DNA of 64,000 bases from JACPYM01 sp031423495 (GTDB taxonomy: Bacteria > Acidobacteriota > Blastocatellia > RBC074). Positions within the stretch are counted from its first letter, which is position 1. Each line of letters opens with the position of its first letter. The translations under genes and the position numbers were made by a program. Shown here piece by piece: positions 24,769-33,572 of this stretch. Below the pieces are notes generated by a model. That model was not told where the DNA came from, did no database searches, and worked only from the letters and a program-made list of their open reading frames with translations. The stretch spans positions 62,001 to 126,000 of the forward strand of contig JANPFP010000073.1 of assembly GCA_031423495.1 (NCBI GenBank). Reading direction: 5' to 3'.

Positions 24769-26502
24769 ATGTTTTGCGCTACCTGCAATCTGGAATATCC
24801 CGATCACCTCAACTTCTGCCGGCGTTGTGGGCAGACGTTGGTGCGTGCGTTGGGCGAACGTGCGACTGAATCAGTCTGCTGCACACGTTGCGGCGCGCGT
24901 GTCATTCACGGAGAAAAGTTCTGCCAACACTGCGGTACGCGCGTGGGGGGCGCAGGGCAGGAAACCGTCGTAGGCCTTTGCCAGAACTGCAACACCTATT
25001 GGCGCAGCGGCTGGCAATACTGCAAAAGCTGCGGCGTAGACAGCGAACAAGCCTTGCAGCCCAACGCCACTCCAACGCACCAACAAAACGTAGCCAAAAG
25101 AAATACGCTCGAAACCGAAGTGCCTGATATGCGGGTTCCGTGCCCTTATTGTGAAGCCGCTACGCAACCGTTCTCGCTGTTTTGCGATAACTGCGGCATG
25201 CGCATGGCGGCGGAAACGCCGAAAGAGTCAGCCGCTGTAAAAGTTCAGGAAGCAGAAAAAGCCGCGCCGGTTGAGGTGGCTGCGCGCGAAGACAATGATT
25301 CATTGAGCCGTTTGGATGACTTATTACTTGATGATCCGTTGGACGGCGCAAGCAAGAAGCCCGCTCCATCAGTTTCGATAAGCGCGAGTGCCCGATCAGG
25401 CGTCGTCACTGAATCCGCTCGAACGCCGTCGCCGCTGCGTCTGGTTGAGAAACCGCGCGAGACAGAGTTTCTTACTGCGCCCAGTCAGCCCGTTCAGCCC
25501 GGTCAAATTGCCATCTTGCCGTTAGAACGCGCCGAAGCGAATGGCGCTGAAGTAACTAAGCCGCAATCGTGGCGCGCTGCGGTGAGCCCTGTGGTGGAAA
25601 CGGAACCGCCACCAAGTTATTCCGGTAAAACTGCCAAACCGGCTACACAACCGCTCTCGCTTTTTGTAGGGGAAGCAGGCCTTTCGCGTTGGTCGGGTTG
25701 GCACGTTCCGTTGTTGCTCGGCGGTGTATTACTCGGTTCGTTTTTGCTCGTTGGCATTTGGAGAAAAGCGCAATCCGTCAATCCTATTTTGCCAAGTGCC
25801 ACACCTAAACCCGCTAACCAGCCGCTGATTAACACTGCGCCTTTAACGCCCGCTGGAATGGTTTACGTACCCGGCGGAAAGTTCGAGATGGGACGCAACG
25901 ACGGCGTGCCGACGGAGCGTCCGTTGCGCACATTGGAACTAAAATCCTTTTTTCTCGACCGCACCGAAGTCACCAACCAACAATATCTGGCTTTTGTCGA
26001 AGCGACGGGACGCGCTGCGCCCAGTCACTGGCGCGCAGGCAAGCCCTTGCCCAACGAAGCGAATTTGCCTGTCGTGAATGTTGCTTGGGAAGAAGCCCGC
26101 GACTTTGCGCTGTGGGCGGGCAAGCGTTTGCCGACAGAAGAAGAGTGGGAATTCGCCGCACGCAGCACGGATGGTCGGCTTTATCCGTGGGGCAATACGT
26201 GGGAGCCGAGCTTTGCTAATACGGCACAGAGCCAGTCCGGCAAAATCGTCGAAGTCGGACGCAATCTCGCTGGCACCAGTCCTTATGGCGTAGTGGATAT
26301 GTGCGGCAATGTTTGGGAATGGACTTCCAGCCAGTTGCGCGCTTACGGCACGCAGGAGTTGCTGGAAGAAGGCGTGATGGTGATTCGCGGCGGAGCGTTT
26401 GATTCGCCGAAAGATTACGCGACCACGACGTATCGCGGCGCGGTGAAAACGGGCAAACCTTATCCCAAAACCGGATTTCGGTGCGCTAAAGACCTTCCGT
26501 GA
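24769..26502 (+). CDS. Zinc-ribbon, single-TM, SUMF1-domain protein
   Basis: 577 residues. The N-terminal 160 residues contain four double-cysteine zinc ribbons (CATCN/CRRCG, CTRCG/CQHCG, CQNCN/CKSCG, CPYCE/CDNCG). A disordered linker follows, then one transmembrane helix (about 304-325) and a C-terminal SUMF1 (formylglycine-generating-enzyme-like) domain from MVYVPGGKFEMG to the end, with DMCGNVWEWTSS and VIRGGAF. The cysteines that do the FGE chemistry are absent from the RGG region, so it is probably a binding or structural domain. Orientation suggests cytosolic zinc ribbons and an exported SUMF1 domain. The next gene also carries SUMF1. Confidence 0.85.
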   Translation: MFCATCNLEYPDHLNFCRRCGQTLVRALGERATESVCCTRCGARVIHGEKFCQHCGTRVGGAGQETVVGLCQNCNTYWRSGWQYCKSCGVDSEQALQPNATPTHQQNVAKRNTLETEVPDMRVPCPYCEAATQPFSLFCDNCGMRMAAETPKESAAVKVQEAEKAAPVEVAAREDNDSLSRLDDLLLDDPLDGASKKPAPSVSISASARSGVVTESARTPSPLRLVEKPRETEFLTAPSQPVQPGQIAILPLERAEANGAEVTKPQSWRAAVSPVVETEPPPSYSGKTAKPATQPLSLFVGEAGLSRWSGWHVPLLLGGVLLGSFLLVGIWRKAQSVNPILPSATPKPANQPLINTAPLTPAGMVYVPGGKFEMGRNDGVPTERPLRTLELKSFFLDRTEVTNQQYLAFVEATGRAAPSHWRAGKPLPNEANLPVVNVAWEEARDFALWAGKRLPTEEEWEFAARSTDGRLYPWGNTWEPSFANTAQSQSGKIVEVGRNLAGTSPYGVVDMCGNVWEWTSSQLRAYGTQELLEEGVMVIRGGAFDSPKDYATTTYRGAVKTGKPYPKTGFRCAKDLP

Positions 26503-26529
26503 ATTTTTCTCCCCCATATCTTGATAGCC

Positions 26530-27888
26530 ATGCTTAATCATAATTTATTCATTTTTGTTTTAGTGCTTGGTTGTTGCGGCGCGGCTTATGCGCAAGATGC
26601 CAGCGGACGCGACACCGATAAAAAGGCTCCGGTCAAAGCGGCTACGCCGAAGCCTGCGCCAGTTAAGGCCGCAGTCATTCCTAAGCCTGTGTCCAAGTCC
26701 GTGAAAGCTGCGGCGAAACCCACCGTCGTGAAAAAGGCGAATCCGGCGAAGGTTGCGGTTAGCAAGCCTGTAACTGCACCAGTGAAGAAAACCCCGATTG
26801 TGACTGTGCCAACGACATCGCGCGTTACATTAACGGCTGCGCCCAATGCGCAAATCGAACTTGCCGGAAAGATGAGCGGCGTCGCTGGGCCTGACGGCAA
26901 GCTGGTTTTGAACGAGGTTCCGCTCGGTGTGCATTCGCTCAAAGTGACGGCGGACGGATATGAACCGTGGAGCGGTTCGCTCGAAGCCAAGACGGCTGCC
27001 ACTGATTTCAACGTTGCGCTCAAGCGGCGCGCGACAACCGGCACATTGGTCATCACCGTCAATCAACCCGGCGTAGACGTTTTCATCAACGACAAGCTGA
27101 GTGTGAAAAGTGTCGCTGGACGTTCGCTCACCGTCGAAGGGATGCTGCCCGGTACTCATCAACTGCGCGCGGTTAAGTCAGGATTCAAAGAATGGCGCAG
27201 TGTAGTTAAAGTCAACGTCGCCGAAACTCGTCCGGTTGAAATCGTCATGGTCGCGGGCATCAGCCCTGAACTGGTGCGCGTTGCTGCGGGTGAATTCACG
27301 ATGGGCAACGACAAAGGGCCAAAAGATTCCAGTCCGGCACACGCGGTTTCGCTGGGTGAATTCGAAATCTCGCGCCGCGAAATTTCGAATCAGTTTTATA
27401 AAGCCTTTCTCGAAGCGACGAATTACGCGGCCCCGAACCCGCAGCTTTCCGGCTGGCAGGGACGCGACTTCCCCGCAGGTAAAGCCGATGCGCCGATGGT
27501 TGGCGTTACGTGGGATGACGCACAGGCTTTTTGCAAATGGCTTTCGCGCGAAGCGGGTGGCACTTACCGCTTGCCCAGCGAAGCGGAATGGGAGCGCGCC
27601 ACTCGTATTATCGGAAGCGTTAGTTTCTTGGTCGGCGTGACTTGGGAATGGTGTCAGGATTGGTACGACGCTGAATACTATCAGCGCAAAGATCGCTTGA
27701 GTCCGCAAGGCCCTGCGTTAAAGCCAACCGTCAGCAAAGGGAGAACGCCTGCTGGCCGTGTGATTCGCGGCGGCGCATCTTCCGTGACCGGGCGCGTCCT
27801 GCGAGCATTCGAGCGTAACGCCGCTGCGCCTGAAGAAGGACGAAACGATATTGGTTTTCGCGTAGTGCGCGACGCCTCAAGCCGTTAG
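26530..27888 (+). CDS. Secreted PEGA and SUMF1 domain protein with an internal deletion
   Basis: 452 residues from the ATG at 26530 (a TTG at 26521 is possible). A signal peptide ends at AAYAQ. A Lys/Ala/Pro-rich linker (residues 30-95) precedes two PEGA-like repeats (about 96-165 and 168-240, each ending in a GxHxLxxxxxG[YF] pattern) and a SUMF1 domain (from LVRVAAGEFTMGN). In that domain RLPSEAEWERATR is followed after only about ten residues by VTWEWCQDWY; the usual 40-50 residues with the PWG motif are missing, so the domain looks deleted internally. The reading frame remains open. It lies 27 nt after the related SUMF1 gene. Confidence 0.82.
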   Translation: MLNHNLFIFVLVLGCCGAAYAQDASGRDTDKKAPVKAATPKPAPVKAAVIPKPVSKSVKAAAKPTVVKKANPAKVAVSKPVTAPVKKTPIVTVPTTSRVTLTAAPNAQIELAGKMSGVAGPDGKLVLNEVPLGVHSLKVTADGYEPWSGSLEAKTAATDFNVALKRRATTGTLVITVNQPGVDVFINDKLSVKSVAGRSLTVEGMLPGTHQLRAVKSGFKEWRSVVKVNVAETRPVEIVMVAGISPELVRVAAGEFTMGNDKGPKDSSPAHAVSLGEFEISRREISNQFYKAFLEATNYAAPNPQLSGWQGRDFPAGKADAPMVGVTWDDAQAFCKWLSREAGGTYRLPSEAEWERATRIIGSVSFLVGVTWEWCQDWYDAEYYQRKDRLSPQGPALKPTVSKGRTPAGRVIRGGASSVTGRVLRAFERNAAAPEEGRNDIGFRVVRDASSR

Positions 27889-27906
27889 GCGTATTGCTAA
27901 ACCGAA

Positions 27907-27942
27907 AAGACCCGTGTGTTGAGATTTCAGCACACGGGTCTT
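27907..27942. terminator. Bidirectional terminator between convergent genes
   Basis: AAGACCCGTGTG (27907-27918) pairs perfectly with CACACGGGTCTT (27931-27942) around a 12-nt loop. It lies between the stop of the PEGA/SUMF1 gene and the stop of the minus-strand radical SAM gene. Confidence 0.8.
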
Positions 27943-27970
27943 CGTCGTTTATCGTCAGCAAGTTTCTCTC

Positions 27971-29011
27971 TTACAACTCAGCACTCACTACTTCTTCTGA
28001 ACTCGTCTCAAGTGTCGCGTGATGCGGACGTTCGCCAATGTGCGCGGGCAAGCCGTTGAACGGGCTTTGCGGCGCGCGCCAGTTGTCTACCACAGCGACC
28101 TGTTGGACGCAGGCAATGGTGCAGAATTTGGCGCAGGGCTTTTCGGTATAAAACTCAGCTTCAATATGGTCGGTCGTATATTCCGCCAGCGGGATGCCCG
28201 GATAACCGCGCTGTTGCGAGCAGTAATGCACGAGGCCGTCTTCGCAAATATACAAGTAGCGAGCGCCCGCGCGACAACGCCAGTTGTTTTCACGTCCGTT
28301 CGCCAAGTTGTCTTGAAACTGATTTAACCAGCCGAATTTCTTTTTGCCGAAACGGCGCAGTTGTTGATAGACCTCAGCTTCTTTGCCGCTCAACGGTTTC
28401 AACTGTCCGCCGCCGTCGTGAATGATGCCGAGCGTAGAGCCGAAGCCTAATTCGACGGCGCGTTTGGCTACGGTCAGGGCGTCTTCGGGATTCTTGATGC
28501 CTCCGCCGATCACCGAATTGATGTTGATGTGAAACTTGGCGTATTTCGACAGGTTCGGCAGATAGCGGCCATCCAATACCTTCAAACTCTTTTGCGAAAC
28601 CTTATCGGGCGTGACGTTATCAATACTGATTTGCAGGTATTCAAGCCCGGCTTCGTTGAGCTTTTCGATGTTCTCGCGGGTCATGTAATAGCCGTTGCTG
28701 ATGAGTCCGGCGATCATACCGTGCGAGCGTATGTGCGCGATGATCTCGAAAATTTGCGGATGCAACAGCGGTTCGCCGCCGCTGATCGTAATCGCCGCCG
28801 TGCCGAACGAAGCCAGCCGATCAAGGCGGCGTTTCATTTCTTCGAGCGGCACAGGGTCAGAAGTCTTGTCGTATTCGTTGCAATAGCCGCAGGCCAGATT
28901 GCAACGGCGCATCGGAATGACGTGCGCCAATAAAGGGTGTTTGGTCGAAGCTAAGGCTTTCGTTACGAACTTTGCCTCGCGTAATGCTCTTGATGTCTTG
29001 CTGCTTGCCAT
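27971..29011 (-). CDS. Radical SAM protein with C-terminal cysteine cluster
   Basis: 346 residues. The radical SAM core carries Cys37, Cys41 and Cys44 (CX3CX2C in RRCNLACGYCNEY) and the SAM-binding ISGGEPLLHP near 77-86. A second group of cysteines lies in the C-terminal third (NWRCRAG, YICEDG, HYCSQQ, KPCAKFCTIAC), in the manner of SPASM or twitch auxiliary clusters. Substrate unknown. There is no peptide substrate gene beside it and no obvious pathway partner. The terminator at 29171 separates it from lolA, so it is probably transcribed alone. Confidence 0.88.
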   Translation of the reverse strand: MASSKTSRALREAKFVTKALASTKHPLLAHVIPMRRCNLACGYCNEYDKTSDPVPLEEMKRRLDRLASFGTAAITISGGEPLLHPQIFEIIAHIRSHGMIAGLISNGYYMTRENIEKLNEAGLEYLQISIDNVTPDKVSQKSLKVLDGRYLPNLSKYAKFHININSVIGGGIKNPEDALTVAKRAVELGFGSTLGIIHDGGGQLKPLSGKEAEVYQQLRRFGKKKFGWLNQFQDNLANGRENNWRCRAGARYLYICEDGLVHYCSQQRGYPGIPLAEYTTDHIEAEFYTEKPCAKFCTIACVQQVAVVDNWRAPQSPFNGLPAHIGERPHHATLETSSEEVVSAEL

Positions 29012-29170
29012 TGAGATTGAAATAGATAAATCCGTTCGCCGCAGAAACGCTTATCGCTTCTGCTTTCAGTTATAAATTATGCGTTGATTGGTTACGAAAT
29101 AAGGCGCGCATTATGGCAGATGATGGAAATCGCAGCAAAGCCCGTGAGTCTCACAACTAAAGCAAAAAGA

Positions 29171-29198
29171 GAGCGCGTTGGTTTCATCCAGCGCGCTC
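29171..29198 (-). terminator. Terminator of the lol-like operon
   Basis: GAGCGCGTTGG pairs with CCAGCGCGCTC (one G-T pair, 6-nt loop), followed in the minus direction by TCTTTTTGC. It is 30 nt downstream of the lolA stop. Confidence 0.8.
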
Positions 29199-29227
29199 CC
29201 TTTTGATTTTTGAATTGTTGGTAGCAG

Positions 29228-29932
29228 TTAAAACTTGTCTACGATTTTGACGCCGCCCGGCAGCTTGACCTCAAAATCGCCGTCGTTGAGAGCTACGTTT
29301 TGTTGCGGGTTGGTCATCTTGAACACGGTGTAATCGCCATTGCGTTCGTTGAACTTTTGCATCAGCGGGAAGCCGCTGTTGTTCACCCAGATTTCAATGT
29401 TGACGAGTCCGCCGCTGACTTTCGGTGTCAGGCGCAAATGCGATGCGTTTTGTCCATCCACGTTTTCATCGCCTACGAAATCAATGTTGTATTGCTCAAC
29501 CAGCGTCTTGACAGAGCCGTCGAGTCCGAGAATCTGCCCATAGCCGCCGACGCGACCTTTCGCAGCTTTCGCCACCGTATTCTTAAAAGCCTGATTCAAC
29601 TTCGGTTGATAAAACAGAAAGCTGTCGCCGTTGACCGCAATCGTATTTGTCGTCGGTTTGGTGTAATCAAGCCGGAACTTACCTTTGTCTTTTCCTACGC
29701 CGGGCTTATACAGCAACGTGCCGTAATCTTTATCTTTCGTACCGATTTGGGCGTTGACCTTTTCCTGTACGAAACCTGCTTTGAGGCTGCGTAAGTCTTT
29801 ATGCATCTTCTCCATTTTCGCCAGAATGCCCGTCAGCAATTGGGGGCTGGCGTTGGCATCTGCGCGGCGGATGGTTCCCGTCAGGGAAACCAGCAGGGCC
29901 ACGCTCAGTGCCAAAATCGTTATTCGTTTCAT
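29228..29932 (-). CDS. lolA: LolA-like outer-membrane lipoprotein carrier
   Basis: 234 residues with a signal peptide (KRITILALSVALLVSLTGT). The mature part has the LolA pattern: LRSLKAGFVQEKV, GTLLYKPGVGKDKGKFRLDY, FLFYQPKLNQAF, HLRLTPK and IEIWVNNSGFPLMQKF. LolA shuttles lipoproteins through the periplasm from an inner-membrane ABC exporter to the outer membrane. It is the last gene of a minus-strand operon that also contains an ABC ATPase, a permease and a lipoprotein, consistent with this role. The ATG is 155 nt after the preceding small gene. Confidence 0.88.
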   Translation of the reverse strand: MKRITILALSVALLVSLTGTIRRADANASPQLLTGILAKMEKMHKDLRSLKAGFVQEKVNAQIGTKDKDYGTLLYKPGVGKDKGKFRLDYTKPTTNTIAVNGDSFLFYQPKLNQAFKNTVAKAAKGRVGGYGQILGLDGSVKTLVEQYNIDFVGDENVDGQNASHLRLTPKVSGGLVNIEIWVNNSGFPLMQKFNERNGDYTVFKMTNPQQNVALNDGDFEVKLPGGVKIVDKF

Positions 29933-30087
29933 ATTTACTCCGTAAAAATCCGTCAGAAAAATCTGTAAGCGTTTGTGTGGTCACTTCAGCATCCCGAAGA
30001 CGCTCCGGGCTTGAAGTGGCTGAACTCTCTAATTATTTCAAAACCAATCAGACCATCACCCGCACCGTCAATCTCATTAGGCCCTCG

Positions 30088-30213
30088 TTAGGGCTGCAAC
30101 TTGTGTTCCGGCCAGAGCAACAAGGCCAGCACGATCAACAAACATAACACGTCATATTGCCACGTACCGCGTCCGTGCGCCCAGAATAGAATGTTTTTCA
30201 GCGACTGGTTCAT
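30088..30213 (-). CDS. 41-residue single-TM membrane protein
   Basis: A short frame reading MNQSLKNILFWAHGR, then GTWQYDVLCLLIVLALLLW and a short tail. It begins 10 nt after the stop of the ABC ATPase gene, with AGGAAAACAGGA directly upstream of the ATG. One hydrophobic helix (about 22-34) follows a WQYD motif, which I associate with very small membrane proteins of Acidobacteria; that association is from memory and unchecked. Position inside the operon suggests a role with the ABC exporter. Confidence 0.7.
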   Translation of the reverse strand: MNQSLKNILFWAHGRGTWQYDVLCLLIVLALLLWPEHKLQP

Positions 30214-30223
30214 TCCTGTTTTC

Positions 30224-30904
30224 CTATCGTTCGCGCACGATTTGCCCGTCGCGCATTTCAATCGTCCGATTGGCGACTGCCGCCGCTTCAGGATTGTGCG
30301 TAATCATCACAATGGTTTGCCGAAACTCACGATTGAGTTTTTTCAGCATACTCAACACGATTTCAGAGTTTTCTGAATCCAGATTGCCGGTGGGCTCATC
30401 TGCCAGAATGATCGCTGGGTTGGTAATGATCGCGCGCGCAATGGCGACTCGCTGCTGTTCGCCGCCTGATAGTTCGAGCGGCTTGTGTTTCATTTTATTT
30501 TCCAAGCGCAGCAACTGCAACACCTCGCGGCGACGACTTTCGTCAGCGTCGGTCTTTTTGCCGTGAATGTGTTCGGCCAGTTTCAGGTTCCCTTCCGCCG
30601 TTAGCGTAGGAAAAAGATTGAATCGCTGAAACACGAACCCGATTTTGCGCCGCCGCATATCCGTTCGTCCCGCGTCGGTCATCTGCGCCAAGTCTTCGCC
30701 ATCCACTACGACCTTGCCCGAAGAGGGTTGCAACATTCCGCCCAGAATGTTCAACAACGTAGACTTCCCGCACCCCGACGGCCCCATCACCGCGAGGAAT
30801 TCACTAGTAGGAATAGTCAGATTGACGCCGCGCAAAGCGTGTACGTCCACTTTGCCTACGCGGTAAGTCATCATCAGGTTTTCAGTTTGAAGAATTGCGC
30901 TCAT
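30224..30904 (-). CDS. ABC transporter ATPase, LolD/MacB type
   Basis: 226 residues, a stand-alone nucleotide-binding subunit. Walker A GPSGCGKST (41-49), signature ELSGGEQQRVAIARA near 138, Walker B IILADEPTGNLDS and the MITHNPEAA H-loop are all intact. The closest functional group is the LolD/MacB/FtsE branch that powers mechanotransmission exporters instead of moving solutes through a channel. The permease that precedes it (101 nt away) is of the FtsX/MacB fold, matching this assignment. Confidence 0.92.
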   Translation of the reverse strand: MSAILQTENLMMTYRVGKVDVHALRGVNLTIPTSEFLAVMGPSGCGKSTLLNILGGMLQPSSGKVVVDGEDLAQMTDAGRTDMRRRKIGFVFQRFNLFPTLTAEGNLKLAEHIHGKKTDADESRRREVLQLLRLENKMKHKPLELSGGEQQRVAIARAIITNPAIILADEPTGNLDSENSEIVLSMLKKLNREFRQTIVMITHNPEAAAVANRTIEMRDGQIVRER

Positions 30905-30945
30905 TCAGTTTGTTTGGGGCCATTTGCTTGGGGCCGCCATTTCAA

Positions 30946-30993
30946 CCAGACACCTGTCAGTTCAAGCTGACAGATAGAACTGGCACGTGTCGT
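30946..30993. repeat. Nested palindrome between permease and ATPase genes
   Basis: CTGTCAG and CTGACAG form an inner hairpin; the flanking GACAC and CAGTTC blocks pair imperfectly with GAACTGGCACGTGTC further on. It occupies the 101-nt gap inside the operon and could modulate the relative amounts of permease and ATPase mRNA. Confidence 0.5.
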
Positions 30994-31005
30994 TTAATCG
31001 TAAAG

Positions 31006-32103
31006 CTAATCATAAGACAGGGCCTTAACCGGGTCTTGATTCGCCGCGCGCATCGCCGGGTATAAAGCCCCCAGTGCGCCTGCCCCCAGTCCTATCAAAG
31101 CCGCCCGCAGCACCCAACTCCAATGAAATTCGAGTTGCAAGGTCGTCACCCGCTCCAGCACCCAGCCTGCGCTTAGAGCAATAATCAGGCCAGCGATGAC
31201 GCCGATGAAGCTAATCAGTAGAGCTTCCTTTTCGATGACGGAAACAATGTATCGCTTGGACGCCCCAAGCGATTTCAAAATTCCGATCTCGCGCGTTCGC
31301 TCCGTGATGGTTGTATACATCGCCAGCAAAATTACGAGCAGACTCACCACGACTGAAAGCGCGACGACTGAATTCACAAAACCATTCAAGCCAGGGATTT
31401 GCCGCTCTGCCCCCAGTCCGAGATTGCGCGTAAGCATTAAGCTGTTACCGGGCAGCGCGACATCAATGCGACGCAGCATCTCTTCTTGCTGCGCCGGATT
31501 TTGCACTTTGACCATGATGAAGGTGCATTTGTTTTCCAGCCCCTGAAAGCTTTGCAAAGCTGCCAACGGCAACTTGATCCGCGAACCAATGGACGGGGCA
31601 TAAATGCCAGCGACTTTCATCTTCCGACCGAAAACTTCAATCTCGCTCCCCACACCGATCTCGTCGTGCGTGGCCTTAAAATCATCAATGATGATTTCGT
31701 CCCCACCTTGAAAAGTACGCCCTTCGACGATTTGCAGCCCCGTGATTGCCGCGTAACTCTCGTAATCAACGCCATCTACTACTTCAACCCCCAAACCGGT
31801 TTTGCTACGTTGCGTGTAAAACCCAACAGGGCTAACCGCTTTGACTCCCTCAATTTGCAGTAGCTTCTCAGCATACGCCGTATCGGTCGGCATTATTGAA
31901 GTAGGCGAAAGAATAGAACTTCCTTTACGTCCAAACTGAATTTCTGCGCCCACCCGTTGCTCGCGCTGCACGCGGTCATTCAACATGCCGCGCACCAGCC
32001 CCGTGTTGATGAGAATCAGAATAACGCCGAGGGCTACGCCCGCCACGCTCACCAGAGCGCGCACGGGACGCTGACGCAAATTGGCTACTGCCAAACTTTC
32101 CAT
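31006..32103 (-). CDS. ABC transporter permease, FtsX/MacB type
   Basis: 365 residues. An N-terminal transmembrane helix (residues 13-36, ALVSVAGVALGVILILINTGL) is followed by a periplasmic MacB_PCD-like domain (about 40-230) and three C-terminal helices in an FtsX domain, with TERTREIGILKSLGASKRYI before the last two. This is the four-helix architecture of LolC/E and MacB-type exporters. It starts 3 nt after the stop of the lipoprotein gene, so the two are translationally linked. Being single, it probably forms a homodimer with the ATPase. Confidence 0.92.
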   Translation of the reverse strand: MESLAVANLRQRPVRALVSVAGVALGVILILINTGLVRGMLNDRVQREQRVGAEIQFGRKGSSILSPTSIMPTDTAYAEKLLQIEGVKAVSPVGFYTQRSKTGLGVEVVDGVDYESYAAITGLQIVEGRTFQGGDEIIIDDFKATHDEIGVGSEIEVFGRKMKVAGIYAPSIGSRIKLPLAALQSFQGLENKCTFIMVKVQNPAQQEEMLRRIDVALPGNSLMLTRNLGLGAERQIPGLNGFVNSVVALSVVVSLLVILLAMYTTITERTREIGILKSLGASKRYIVSVIEKEALLISFIGVIAGLIIALSAGWVLERVTTLQLEFHWSWVLRAALIGLGAGALGALYPAMRAANQDPVKALSYD

Positions 32104-32106
32104 AGT

Positions 32107-33135
32107 CTATTTCACCGGCTTATCCAGATCGGTTTCGGGCAGATTCTCTTTGTTCTCCAACACAAAAGCCGTCTGCGGCAATTCAGGATTCAACTCAAAG
32201 TTTTCCGGGCTAAAACTGAACCGCGCCCCGTATCCATCGTGCGGACGCGACACCAGCACGACCCTCGGCAGCGTAGCCGCATTCGCCTCTCCCAGCTTTT
32301 GATAGTTCGAATAAGTCACCTCTGTCACCAGTCCGCCACGTCCGTCAAAAATCTGCTGTCGTTTAAGCAGCAAGTTATCCGTTCGATCAAACCAGAAGCG
32401 ACGCAGCGTATAAGCCTGACCGTTTTCAGCCAGCTTGAGTTCAGACATCACGTAATAGCTCCGCAACACGTGCGTCACCGTTTTCTGATTCGGTTTCGTC
32501 TCAGACTCTTCCTGCAATTGTTCTTCCAAACTGTAAGCGTAGCCACTCTCGCCCGTGTGCAAAGGACGCATCAGCAACGCATCGGTGAAATGAAACGGTC
32601 GCGCATTCGCCAACGCGCTTTGTTTGTCTTTGCCCAAACGTTCACGCCATTGCGCGTAATCGGCGTCGTTGGTTCCCAGAATGAATGAAGGACGTTCCTG
32701 ATAAACCGCGACCTTGAAATGATTCGCTTCAGAAACCATTTCCGCTACGCGCGATTTGGTGACGGGAATCTGAATGACCAGGCGAATGCGATCAGGGCGT
32801 TGTAACACAACAATGGCGTCGGCATCGCGCCAGCGGGTTTCGGCTTGCGGTTCAATAAAGCGCAGCGCAATCCGCGAGGCGCGCAAGGTTTGCACTTCGG
32901 TGAACGGCTTGAGTTGCGCGAGCAACTGGCTGAAATCCGCTGTGACTACTGGCGTAACCATACGCGGAATTGAAGTGTCGCTCACCTTCGCCAGTCTGGC
33001 GCATCCGATCAAACCCAAACTCAAAAGCAGCAACGGCACAATAAAAAAGGTGCGAGACAATGAAGCCTCCCACCGTTGCGTGCGGGGATTTGAATTGTGC
33101 TGAATGCGAGAAAATAAGTTCATACTGGGGCGCAA
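32107..33135 (-). CDS. Lipoprotein with LolA/LolB-like fold, first gene of the exporter operon
   Basis: 342 residues. A signal peptide ends in a lipobox LIGC near residue 45, giving a lipid-anchored product. The mature part begins with a LolA/LolB-like pattern (SRIALRFIEPQ, AIVVLQRPDRIRLVIQIP, MVSEANHFKVAVYQERPSFILG) and continues with a domain of about 200 residues ending in SFSPENFELNPELP. Acting with the ABC pair and LolA, it could be the outer-membrane receptor (LolB counterpart) or a specific cargo. The fold call is by eye. The start is either ATG 33135 or 33123. Confidence 0.75.
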   Translation of the reverse strand: MRPSMNLFSRIQHNSNPRTQRWEASLSRTFFIVPLLLLSLGLIGCARLAKVSDTSIPRMVTPVVTADFSQLLAQLKPFTEVQTLRASRIALRFIEPQAETRWRDADAIVVLQRPDRIRLVIQIPVTKSRVAEMVSEANHFKVAVYQERPSFILGTNDADYAQWRERLGKDKQSALANARPFHFTDALLMRPLHTGESGYAYSLEEQLQEESETKPNQKTVTHVLRSYYVMSELKLAENGQAYTLRRFWFDRTDNLLLKRQQIFDGRGGLVTEVTYSNYQKLGEANAATLPRVVLVSRPHDGYGARFSFSPENFELNPELPQTAFVLENKENLPETDLDKPVK

Positions 33136-33572
33136 AATAAGTCAGAATCGGGAAGCTAACAGCTAGTGGCGCGGATTGTCAACGCGCAGTTTCTCAAGGT
33201 TTTCCAGCCCTTTTTGGCAATCTCTGAGCCAAAGTTAATTCAGCTTTTCGTTATCTGCACCAAAACGTAAGCGCGCTTCCACCGATTGGGATGAAGTTGA
33301 AACGAAGTGTGGACTCGTCGCCTCAGCTTGAGCGAATTGGCTAACTGTTAAACCTTTATTGCTATCAAGCAGTTAGCTATCGAGAGGCGTTACGCTTACC
33401 GCTCTGGCACGAGCCTTGAAGTAGTGTTCGGCGTTGGGAAGGAGTTGATTGAAAAAACAAAAGGTTTCCAAAAAGCAGAAACCATAACGGAGAAGTTGGG
33501 AGGCAACTCTTGACACACAGACGGAGCCAGACGAGCGCGGCCTGATGAATAAGAAGTAGGAGGATAAAGGCT
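33136..33572. other. Intergenic region, divergent promoters
   Basis: 437 bp without a recognisable gene. It separates the minus-strand lol-like operon from the plus-strand secreted protein. A small hairpin GGTTTC/GAAACC lies at 33463-33483, and a strong ribosome-binding sequence (AGGAGG) is at about 33558-33563 in front of the next gene. Nothing else stands out. Confidence 0.5.
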
